The position numbers were made by a program, and so were the translations under genes. The notes below the pieces were generated by a model that worked only from the letters and a program-made list of their open reading frames with translations, was not told the origin of the DNA and did no database searches. Shown piece by piece: positions 56,894 through 64,000 of a DNA stretch of 64,000 nucleotides. How positions within the stretch are numbered: position 1 is the stretch's first letter; every line of letters starts with the position of its first letter. Origin of the DNA: Candidatus Poribacteria bacterium (lineage in GTDB: Bacteria > Poribacteria > WGA-4E > WGA-3G); contig JAPPDN010000059.1 in assembly GCA_028824575.1 (NCBI GenBank), positions 62,001 through 126,000 on the forward strand, given 5' to 3'.

Positions 56894-57325
56894 CTATGTC
56901 ATATTCTCCAGCATGGTGGTGAGGTTATCAAGGGTTTTTGTAAGTTCTGCGTGTGCCTCGATGAGTGTTTTTTGGTTTTGGAGTGCGGCGGCGAGTTGGT
57001 CATTGAGGGATTGCTCACGTTTCTGGGTATCTTCCAACGCTTTACGAAGTCGCTCGTTCTCTTGCCGGAGCGCAACTCTGACAAAATCGACGGACTTGTC
57101 CCCGGCGTATTCGAGGTACCCATCGGGGATGTATACATTGCCGTAGAGACGCGAGAGTTCGCTATGTGCGATGACCTGATGTTTCCGCTTCCTGTCTGGG
57201 TTCTCTACGGCGGTGAGGTTCTTGGCTTGTATCTCTTTGTAGAGCGTTTCCTGCGAGATACCCAGTAGATCGGCGGCTTGTGCAACGGAGAGATAGATTT
57301 CTTGGTTCATGGTATTGAGTAACAC
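56894..57325 (-). CDS. Excisionase-like HTH protein with coiled coil
   Basis: 143 residues from GTG 57325 (AGGAGG upstream; ATG 57310 also possible). The N-terminus is a MerR/excisionase-like HTH: YLSVAQAADLLGISQETLYK then a basic wing (VENPDRKRKHQVIAHSEL). A long coiled coil follows (VALRQENERLRKALEDTQKR to the end), likely for oligomerisation. Probably a DNA-binding regulator. It stands alone between the TnpB element and the IS630 element. Confidence 0.7.
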   Translation of the reverse strand: MLLNTMNQEIYLSVAQAADLLGISQETLYKEIQAKNLTAVENPDRKRKHQVIAHSELSRLYGNVYIPDGYLEYAGDKSVDFVRVALRQENERLRKALEDTQKREQSLNDQLAAALQNQKTLIEAHAELTKTLDNLTTMLENMT

Positions 57326-57492
57326 TCCTAACCTCCTTATCAGGGGCAGTCGGCAGGCATAAAACTTGCCCTATAATGAAGTGGACGGCACAGGGCGCGT
57401 GCCTGTCCTTATATATTGAAAGTATATACTAAAGTGCAGGGCTATTCAGTTTTCCATTTGTTCGTCGGATTTTAGGTGCCCAAGCCCGGTAG

Positions 57493-58752
57493 GAGCGGTT
57501 AGATGAAGTTTAAAATATTAATTCGGTAATAATCCGACATAATGTAGCAACTCCTGTGAACCGCCTTTGAACTGTTTCATGAAATCGATGACCTTTTCTT
57601 GAAGGGCTGTCCAGTCATTGCTGAGACGATGCAGATGTATCACTGATTGACGCGCCCAGCGCCACAACTTCTCAATCGGGTTCGTCCACGCAGCATAGGT
57701 CGGTAGCTGCACGATCTCAATAGGAAGTGGGTCAAGTCTGCCGATTTGCTTTGACGGTTTTCCCGTCCAGTTCGGGGGAGTCGGTTTATCAAAGACGATC
57801 TCCTGGGGCAGCAGGGCAGCGGTAAGATTGGGATGAAAGTGTATTGCCCGATTATCTTGGATGACATAGATCCGTTCAGCGTTTGGGTAGCGTTGACGGA
57901 TCTGGGTGTAAAATGCGTGCAGAGCGACGACCGTGCAGCTTTTGACTTGCTGATACACAACATCTCCTGTGTGTGGGTTTAGGGCCCCGATACCACAACA
58001 CGACGCTTCAGCGAGATGGCTCTGACGTGCCAAGGGGGACTTTGTACCCGTCTTCGCCCAATCTTTTGCGAGCGTCGGTTGGAGATAGAAAGAAAACTCG
58101 TCTTGATAAACCACGACGCACGTCTCTGGGTTCTCACGGGCTTGGGCTAAAACTTGCTCCACACGCGCAAGTTTTGCAGCGTAATCCACATCTGGACTCC
58201 GCACGTAGTGTCTACCGCGCTTATAGCGGATCCCTAATCGTGAGAGGATTTGATGAACGCCGGAGATACAGACATCTGCCAACCAGGGCACAGCCTGCCC
58301 GAGGGTGCACAACGTCCAACGGGTTTGATGCCGGTTGAGCCGCCCTGGGTCTTGACCGATGGCGTGTAAAATCTCTGACTCGGCTTCTTCAGGCGACTTG
58401 GGTGAAAAAGCAGGTTTGCGACCCCGACCGGGTTTATTCGACAACCCACGGATACCATGCTCGCAATACCGACGCAACCACGCATAGACGGTATCGGGGT
58501 CCTGCTTTTTTAGCAAGCCACGACGGGCGACTTCATGTGGAGAAAAACCTTCGTGGATTTTCAACAACGCTGTCGCACGCTCGCGGAGATAAGCCGGTTC
58601 GCCTTTATCCCGAAGCACAATGAGTGCCTGGATTTCGGATGCGGTTAGATCCAACTTATGGTGTTTTGCCATTAGAGAATACCTCCTTTGGCAAGAGGAT
58701 AACACGAATAACAATATTACCGAATTAATTTCTTAAACTTCATTAACCGCTC
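57493..58752 (-). mobile_element. IS630-family insertion sequence, about 1.26 kb
   Basis: Terminal inverted repeats of about 38 bp (GAGCGGTTAGATGAAGTTTA at the left, the complement of the right end reading GAGCGGTTAATGAAGTTTA) bracket one intact transposase gene. The ends differ by a few bases. A TA dinucleotide occurs in the shared GGTTA, as expected for this family. Confidence 0.85.
57518..58672 (-). CDS. IS630-family transposase
   Basis: 384 residues from ATG 58672 (AGGAGGT upstream). N-terminal Tc1-like HTH domains (LRDKGEPAYLRERATALLKI, PHEVARRGLLKKQDPDTVYA), then a DDE core with Asp in CVVVYQDEFSF, Asp in IYVIQDNRAIHFHP and Glu in TNPIEKLWRWARQ. It looks full-length and active. It moves this element by cut-and-paste into TA sites. 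Confidence 0.92.
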   Translation of the reverse strand: MAKHHKLDLTASEIQALIVLRDKGEPAYLRERATALLKIHEGFSPHEVARRGLLKKQDPDTVYAWLRRYCEHGIRGLSNKPGRGRKPAFSPKSPEEAESEILHAIGQDPGRLNRHQTRWTLCTLGQAVPWLADVCISGVHQILSRLGIRYKRGRHYVRSPDVDYAAKLARVEQVLAQARENPETCVVVYQDEFSFYLQPTLAKDWAKTGTKSPLARQSHLAEASCCGIGALNPHTGDVVYQQVKSCTVVALHAFYTQIRQRYPNAERIYVIQDNRAIHFHPNLTAALLPQEIVFDKPTPPNWTGKPSKQIGRLDPLPIEIVQLPTYAAWTNPIEKLWRWARQSVIHLHRLSNDWTALQEKVIDFMKQFKGGSQELLHYVGLLPN

Positions 58753-59179
58753 TGGGTATGGAAAAAGAACCTTCAGATCCCAAAAAATCTGTTAAATTTT
58801 TAAAACTGAATAGTGAATAGTCCTAAACTAAAGTGCAACGGCACTTGACTTTTAGGGATAGAAATACGTATAATTAAAGTAACCCCTTGGACAGAAGTTA
58901 AACCTACCCCTTCATTCATCAGGGGTCAGTAACAAAACACTCACAGGGAGGATACGCACGTTAGAAGTTTGCACTACAAGAATAAACCGAATGGCGATTT
59001 TCATGTATTTTACACATTTTTGACGAATTTCGCACCTTTTTTGATGAATCATGCATTTTTTCTGAAAAAAACTGCATTTTTTTGAAAAATAATTTGACAA
59101 GAAGCGTTATATAGTGTAAAATTAATTGCGTAAAGGGTTGAAACGCGAGATTTTCATACACTTACGCGAGGAATTTACG

Positions 59180-59401
59180 ATGCGCCGCTCAAACACAAAA
59201 ATGATTTTGACTGCATGTGAGATGTCTTTCGCTGGGAAAACGGATAATGAGATAGCGACGCTTCTCGGAACATCTGTCTCAAATGTCTCCCGCTGGCGGA
59301 AAAGCCCAATGTGGGTAGAGTTTGAAGAGGAACTCATCTCAGCACATAAAGAGTCATTGTTAGAAGCACATCGGACAACCCTTGAAGATAGCACATCGTA
59401 G
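59180..59401 (+). CDS. Small HTH protein
   Basis: 73 residues from ATG 59180 (GAGGAATTT upstream). HTH of the transposase/terminase-small-subunit look: LTACEMSFAGKTDNEIATLL then GTSVSNVSRWRKSPMW. A promoter-like TTGACA-17-TATAGT stands upstream at 59093. May be a phage or IS remnant or a regulator of the neighbouring surface gene, whose shared upstream repeat begins just after it. Confidence 0.6.
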   Translation: MRRSNTKMILTACEMSFAGKTDNEIATLLGTSVSNVSRWRKSPMWVEFEEELISAHKESLLEAHRTTLEDSTS

Positions 59402-59419
59402 TGTGCAACAGAGTTGCAA

Positions 59420-59735
59420 TCTAACAGAATGTGCAAAAGGTTAAGTTCAAAGCAAGATACGGATTTAATAATCCCTGAGTCCGTTCTTTTTAATGGTTAT
59501 AAGTTATTGGTTCGGTTTTTCTACGAAAAACCTTTAGGTTATAAGTTAAGAGACTTTCGTTTCGCGAACCTCTCTTTTAACTAAAAACCAATAACCCAAA
59601 GTGGAGCGTAGCGAAACGTACCAATAACCCTAAGGTTTTAGTTTACAATTTTATTCCATAAGAACAAGGAGATAGAACGAATGTTGTCAAAGAAAATGGC
59701 ATTTTCGTTAACAAGTCTAATAACAATACTCGCAC
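59420..59735. repeat. Long inverted repeat, right arm
   Basis: Complement of 54414-54735, identical over the UTR and the first 55 bp of the gene. The two arms enclose about 4.7 kb containing mobile elements. Confidence 0.85.
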
Positions 59736-62431
59736 TCGCTTTCGTGGTTTCTCCAGCGATGGGAGTTGTGCTGGGTGATGGTTTTGAGACGAAACTCTCG
59801 CTCAAGCACCAGGCCAGGCCCGATGGCGGTACCACCACACCTTATGTGATAGCGGACAATGTGCTCGAAGGTGGCGGCCCAGTAAATATTAAGGTCGTAT
59901 TTACAAAAAGAATAGCTTCTCTCCTAACAGGGGACGATCTTACTAATGCTGATGGAACTGAGGATACCTTTACTCTCCACGACATTACAGTCACAGCTAA
60001 GGATCAGAGTGACCGTAATTATGATGCTGATTCTACCACGGATGGGACCCAGTTGGTCATGCCGGCCACTATCGCAGTATTCAGCACACTCGCTGACTCG
60101 CCAGTTGCGAGTACGAACATGAAGGAGTTCCAGTTCACCTTGGGTACCATCACCCCTACCGTTCTCAGTCCAGATGGTACCGGAACCGGTGCTATAACTG
60201 TGGAAGTGAAAGTCCTAGCAGACAGGGTCAAAAACGACGACGTAGCTGATCGGATCAAGGCTATACAAAATTCCGGGGACTCACTTGGCTATAACGCTGA
60301 AGGTGTCCTGAAATTTACGATTGTTCCGGAGGATACTAATAGACCAACGGCTACGATTTCTGATGTGCCTGCTATTGTGTTAGGTCCTACCTCGGATCCG
60401 AGTTTTAGTATCAAAGTCACACTTTCAGAGAAACCGGCAGGGTTTGGGAAGGATCATATTGACGTAAAAAATGCTACAGTTGATGCTGTTGTTAAGGTAA
60501 CGGATACGGTATATACCGTGGTGATCAAGCCGAAGTATGAGACGAAGGACGACATCGCAATCCGGATTAAGCCGTTTGAACGTAACAAGTTCCCACGCAC
60601 GAAGTCTGTGCTAACCGCTGCGACAAAGGTGAAAGTCAACTCGGATGCGAATAGGAGAACGACCTATGGCACTGCGAAGAACTTGACCAATAAAGCCGTT
60701 GTCCCGATGGATGGCTACTTGGTTGTTGCCAAAGATGAGGCGATGTCTCTCATCGTAGATCCTGGTAATCATGAGCATAAGGCAGCGGATATTGCCCGTC
60801 GAGTGGAAGCTAAGTTACGGACATATAACCTGGTTGCGGTAGACCTCGGTATCAACTTAGAGGGATTCTTCCTCCGGGGCGGCACGATTGATCTCATCTC
60901 GCCAGACGCAGGCTTGGTTATCAGTGAAATCATGTGGGCGACGGATGGCGGTCGCCGAGATCGTCAGTGGATTGAGATTATGAACGCCTCCGGTGCGGAA
61001 GTCGTCCTTGGCGATGGCACCCATAAACTCATGTTTTATGAAGCCAACGAAGTCCTGCCTGACATGACCGATGCTGCCAACAAGATTGTTGACCGGGTCA
61101 GCACCCTGTATAAGGGCACCAACCATTGGTCGATTGCTGGTAAAGGGCAAAGTGGTCGAAGTAATGCGATTGTTCAAATTCCAGGTCAGGATTTTGAAGT
61201 TGTTGCGACAGACCGACTGATCTCCATGGAACGTGCGATGGCTGCCGATGGTACTTATGGTGATGGCACGATGGCAGGTTCTTGGGCATCATCAATGCCA
61301 CCGAGCCAAAACTTCATGGATACCGCAGGTGGTCTCTTTGTCGGCTCCCCAGGCACATCGGCGATCAACCCAGTCGCAGACGTAGTCGTTACCCTCGAAC
61401 CCGAACCGACACCCGCTGACGTTGCGATGAAAGATGACATCAAGATTACCGAAATCATGGTTGACACGGGTAGCGGTAGACTCCCGCAGTGGATTGAACT
61501 CACCAACGTCGCTGGCAAAGAAGTCAGCCTCGCTGGCTGGTCTGTTGAGATTGAGAACACCGCAGCGGATGCCGATGTGATTGGGACTTCAATCAGCATC
61601 AGTCTTAGTGGCACGCTTGGTATCGGTGGTGGTGAAGGTGCTGGCGGCACGATGGGTAAATCCCACCTGCTCGTCGCTGGAAGTGCTCGAAGCTCCAGCA
61701 ACCTCTCCGGAAGCGATCGTGTTGTTGATGTCTCCGCCGCAGTCGATCAGAAAGGTCGCTATACGCTCTTGAGCCCGATGGGCTTCCTGATCACACTCCT
61801 GCCCCCGCAAACGACTGGCATTGTGCAGTATGGCGACATGGCAGGCAACCTTGATGCAAGCCCAGCATGGGACATCCCAATGGGTGAAGATGGTCGGAGT
61901 TCATTGATCCGCCATGAGATGGCCGCGGGTATGATGACCAAAGGTACAGAGGCAAGCGGGTGGGTTCTCGCCTCAAGCACGTCTCTCGTCTCTGGACCCG
62001 CAACCTGGTATGGCAGCGATGAAGACGCTGGAACCCCCGGCTATGATAGCGGTGGTCCCCTGCCCGTTGAACTCTCACACTTCCGTCCGGCACGCGATAA
62101 AGCCACCGGCGCAGTCGTGATTACATGGGCAACGCAGTCCGAACTCAACAACGCTGGATTCTTCATCAAGCGCAGTAACCAACGCGACGGTGAGTTCAAA
62201 GTCATCAATGCTACCATGATTGCTGGTGCTGGAACCACTTCAGAGAAGCAGTTCTATACCTACACGGATACAACTGCTCAACCTAATGTCGTATACTACT
62301 ACCAAATCGAAGACGTTTCGCTTGACGGGAACCGTCAGACGCTGACCCGTGGCATCCGCCTCAAAGGGCATATCGGAGCCGCTGGAAAACTTACCTCTAC
62401 ATGGGGTGAAATCAAGGCGTCCAATGAGTAG
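59681..62431 (+). CDS. Surface protein 2: lamin-tail domains and TSTWG tail
   Basis: 916 residues, AAGGAGATAG upstream. Signal peptide identical to gene 1 for 21 residues, then a different 370-residue region (FETKLSLKHQARPDGGTTTP, with repeated beta-sandwich character). Two lamin-tail domains follow (LVISEIMWATDGGRRDRQW, IKITEIMVDTGSGRLPQW), and the last 170 residues are almost the same as gene 1, ending KLTSTWGEIKASNE. The linker lacks the long Pro-rich repeat. Conserved ends around a changed middle suggest exchange of variable cassettes between the two loci. Confidence 0.85.
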   Translation: MLSKKMAFSLTSLITILALAFVVSPAMGVVLGDGFETKLSLKHQARPDGGTTTPYVIADNVLEGGGPVNIKVVFTKRIASLLTGDDLTNADGTEDTFTLHDITVTAKDQSDRNYDADSTTDGTQLVMPATIAVFSTLADSPVASTNMKEFQFTLGTITPTVLSPDGTGTGAITVEVKVLADRVKNDDVADRIKAIQNSGDSLGYNAEGVLKFTIVPEDTNRPTATISDVPAIVLGPTSDPSFSIKVTLSEKPAGFGKDHIDVKNATVDAVVKVTDTVYTVVIKPKYETKDDIAIRIKPFERNKFPRTKSVLTAATKVKVNSDANRRTTYGTAKNLTNKAVVPMDGYLVVAKDEAMSLIVDPGNHEHKAADIARRVEAKLRTYNLVAVDLGINLEGFFLRGGTIDLISPDAGLVISEIMWATDGGRRDRQWIEIMNASGAEVVLGDGTHKLMFYEANEVLPDMTDAANKIVDRVSTLYKGTNHWSIAGKGQSGRSNAIVQIPGQDFEVVATDRLISMERAMAADGTYGDGTMAGSWASSMPPSQNFMDTAGGLFVGSPGTSAINPVADVVVTLEPEPTPADVAMKDDIKITEIMVDTGSGRLPQWIELTNVAGKEVSLAGWSVEIENTAADADVIGTSISISLSGTLGIGGGEGAGGTMGKSHLLVAGSARSSSNLSGSDRVVDVSAAVDQKGRYTLLSPMGFLITLLPPQTTGIVQYGDMAGNLDASPAWDIPMGEDGRSSLIRHEMAAGMMTKGTEASGWVLASSTSLVSGPATWYGSDEDAGTPGYDSGGPLPVELSHFRPARDKATGAVVITWATQSELNNAGFFIKRSNQRDGEFKVINATMIAGAGTTSEKQFYTYTDTTAQPNVVYYYQIEDVSLDGNRQTLTRGIRLKGHIGAAGKLTSTWGEIKASNE

Positions 62432-62486
62432 TAGCAACAAAGAGGTTATTTCAGGGATAAAATTTGTTTGAACTAACCTTAACCGC

Positions 62487-62522
62487 AAAACAGGGTAATG
62501 CTTATCGGCATTACCCTGTTTT
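62487..62522 (+). terminator. Terminator of lamin-tail gene 2
   Basis: AAAACAGGGTAATGC with GCATTACCCTGTTTT, followed by GTTTT. Same hairpin as after gene 1. Confidence 0.85.
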
Positions 62523-62564
62523 GTTTTAAGATAAAAAAAATAAATTCCATTTTTTTCATTATTG

Positions 62565-62738
62565 GTTTTGGGAGTCGCAAGCGCAAGTGTATTGCTCGCC
62601 CAAGCAATCGTTACGCCTTCCGTTCAGGCACATTTAACGTGTGATCCTGGTGGTACTGACTGTGCGGAAGGTGAGTATTGCATGGTTTGGTGTGACCAGT
62701 GGAGTCTGGGGACCTGTGTAGGGGTCTGTCACAGTTAA
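62565..62738 (+). pseudogene. Decapitated Cys-rich peptide, third family member
   Basis: Encodes VLGVASASVLLAQAIVTPS then VQAHLTCDPGGTDCAEGEYC and MVWCDQW to VCHS and stop, closely matching peptide 1 at 37935. The first 28 leader residues and the conserved 5' UTR are missing, cut where the surface-gene terminator region ends. No start codon is available in frame nearby, so it is probably silent. Confidence 0.75.
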
Positions 62739-62769
62739 GGAGATGAAAACGCTTTACGATGTTCACTTT

Positions 62770-63080
62770 CCAAATGCGGAAAACCGTTAAAAGGTTTTGG
62801 ATACTGCAGTCGCGATCTAACGCCAGCTGTTTGAGCCGTTTATGCATCGCGAGGTCAAAGCGTCCGCCGATCATCTTTTTCCCTACTCTACGGATAAAAT
62901 CAAAGATCGCCCGCCCAGTAACACTATCTATGACTTGTGCGACAACGTTGCTACCGCGTTCTACAGCACCGATAACCGGTAATTTACTCGTGCCACGTCC
63001 ACGAGGAGCGGGTTCACGGTCTTCTTTTTTGTTCTCTTTACGGGGCTTACCGCCTATGAAAGTCTCAAGAAACTCCTATA
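62770..63080 (-). pseudogene. Chimeric fragment: IS1595-type transposase joined to RHH protein
   Basis: On the minus strand one frame reads ETFIGGKPRKENKKEDREPA, KLPVIGAVERGSNVVAQVID, VTGRAIFDFI (middle of an ISXO2/IS1595 DDE domain), then without a break KKMIGGRFDLAMHKRLKQLA, LDRDCSIQNLL, which looks like an RHH DNA-binding protein. A stop stands just upstream and both halves are incomplete. It is a recombination scar. Confidence 0.6.
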
Positions 63081-63163
63081 AAAGAGTTGCTTTTTTCTGA
63101 CGAATTCTGCTATACTACAGAGTTAATCACCGAAAGCCAGAGACAAACAACTCAGGTTTTCAC

Positions 63164-63189
63164 AATTGGGAGGTTATCATCTCCCAATT
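63164..63189. terminator. Hairpin AATTGGGAG/CTCCCAATT
   Basis: Nine-base perfect stem, loop GTTATCAT, followed by TTAATT. Lies in a gene-free stretch (63.1-63.5 kb). Confidence 0.5.
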
Positions 63190-63270
63190 TAATTGCTAAT
63201 CTTGTAGCATTTTTGGCGAATTAAAACAAGCGAAAATCCAATAAGTATAAGAGTTCATGGCACTTTTTCA

Positions 63271-63301
63271 TATACGGGAAAGTATAAGACTTTCCCGTAT
63301 A
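63271..63301. terminator. Perfect 12-bp hairpin TATACGGGAAAG/CTTTCCCGTATA
   Basis: Loop TATAAGA, followed by TTTCC on the plus strand and preceded by a T-run usable on the minus strand. A strong terminator candidate. The following 200 bp up to the next gene show nothing more than a weak inverted repeat near 63455-63485. Confidence 0.65.
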
Positions 63302-63501
63302 TTTCCTCTCGTTACCGTACTCGCCTACGGACAACGCGCACGGTGCGCCGAGCAGTTATTGTTCGACGGCGGACGCTAATGTGTAATCGTGGGTGAGGGA
63401 CTTCGCTATTTGTGTGCGAAACAGACACCTCTGATAACGCTGAAGCATTATAAAGAACGAGAACAGAACTATTTTGTTCCCGTTTCAATATAAGGGGAAT
63501 C

Positions 63502-63723
63502 ATGAAACTCCGTCTGGGAGATGTACTCATCGAGACCAATTACATTGAGATCGCGGATAAAGTCGCACCGCATACCGTTAAGCTATTTTTCCTATCTGGG
63601 GCAACGCTGGATGTGCATTGTGGCGTGAAGTCGGATCACCCCGCGACATGGATTCAGGATGCCGAGGGCTTACTCCAGACGCTTGAGAATATGGACGTAG
63701 TGAACGATCTGGATGATGAATGA
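63502..63723 (+). CDS. Hypothetical protein
   Basis: 73 residues; AAGGGGAATC before the ATG. Mixed strand pattern (MKLRLGDVLIETNYIEIADK, HTVKLFFLSGATLDVHCG), acidic tail. It could be a small beta-rich plasmid/phage protein. A wHTH gene follows 26 bp later on the same strand. Confidence 0.5.
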   Translation: MKLRLGDVLIETNYIEIADKVAPHTVKLFFLSGATLDVHCGVKSDHPATWIQDAEGLLQTLENMDVVNDLDDE

Positions 63724-63749
63724 CTAACTCTTAGAAGGAAGGAATCTCT

Positions 63750-64000
63750 ATGACACCTAAACAGATGGCACGACTCGGTGTCTTTCAGACTCAAGAAGCA
63801 ATTCTCTCAGTTTTAGAACAAGAACCCAGAGGGCTAAAACCTGAAGAAATCAGCACGAAATTAGGGGTTTCTGATCGCATTGTTCAGGGTGTTCTCGATA
63901 AACTTCAGAACGAAGGATATATTGAGCCTCCTATAACAGAACGTTGGAAAATTGTAAGTAGCGATCGGAGTCATATAAATAGGGATGAGAGTCATGTTTG
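63750..64000 (+). CDS. Winged-helix protein, cut by window edge
   Basis: At least 83 residues; AAGGAAGG before ATG 63750. The visible part is a winged helix: QTQEAILSVLEQEPRGLKPE, EISTKLGVSDRIVQGVLDKL, then QNEGYIEPPITERWKI. Likely a transcription regulator or restriction/replication accessory. The C-terminus lies outside the window. Confidence 0.65.
   Translation, partial: MTPKQMARLGVFQTQEAILSVLEQEPRGLKPEEISTKLGVSDRIVQGVLDKLQNEGYIEPPITERWKIVSSDRSHINRDESHV

Noticed and set aside
57326..57440. Another copy of the tnpB leader RNA upstream of the excisionase-like gene
   Set aside because: Has GGACAGGCAC/GTGCCGTCC but not the P3, pseudoknot or CCCACT-AGGGG elements.

Overview
The window looks like a contig from an uncultured bacterium of the Candidatus Poribacteria type. 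This is an inference from gene content: paralogous secreted proteins ending in a TTWGxLK-like tail, an ECF sigma factor fused to a BNR propeller, LamG and lamin-tail surface proteins, and many small mobile elements. No rRNA, tRNA or CRISPR array was seen.

Left arm (1-12.3 kb), mostly minus strand: an IS3-family element whose transposase lacks its first catalytic Asp, then a glycosyltransferase, a DUF805 protein, an HNH endonuclease resembling phosphorothioate-dependent McrA enzymes, a secreted endonuclease/exonuclease/phosphatase gene split by a frameshift at a slippery A8 run, small hypothetical genes and a LamG protein.

Plasmid-like island (about 13.7-32.7 kb): it begins exactly where a TnpB element has cut into a Rep_3-type initiator gene. 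It holds eight 16-bp iterons, a second winged-helix Rep-like gene with its own 21-bp tandem repeats and DnaA boxes, a possible leader peptide coupled to that Rep, a ParB-nuclease-like protein, ParA plus a small RHH-like partner, and four copies of a 20-bp palindrome that may be a centromere. A dense train of small overlapping genes includes an IF-1 homologue and an Sm/Hfq-like protein. Two replication modules lie side by side in this stretch.

Central arm (33-51.5 kb): envelope genes, the sigma/BNR fusion, and a cluster that looks like a peptide-modification pathway. The cluster has two short Cys-rich peptides sharing a leader-like N-terminus and a conserved 5' UTR, two glycosyltransferases with PqqD/RRE-like N-termini, a methyltransferase, a prepilin-peptidase-like membrane protein, a tetraheme/thioredoxin fusion, a TolB-like propeller and, nearby, a B12-type radical SAM enzyme. 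A third, decapitated peptide copy lies at 62.6 kb.

Right arm (51.6-64 kb): two long lamin-tail proteins in opposite orientation share identical upstream regions, signal peptides, C-termini and terminators but differ in the middle. They bracket a TnpB element, a TnpB remnant and an IS630-family element, and are followed by a graveyard of gene fragments.

The most striking new signal is an RNA. All three intact tnpB genes have a promoter with 17-bp spacing followed by a leader that folds into the same four helices, including a pseudoknot. The helix sequences differ between copies but pairing is kept. A fourth, partly matching copy precedes an unrelated plasmid gene at 22.6 kb.
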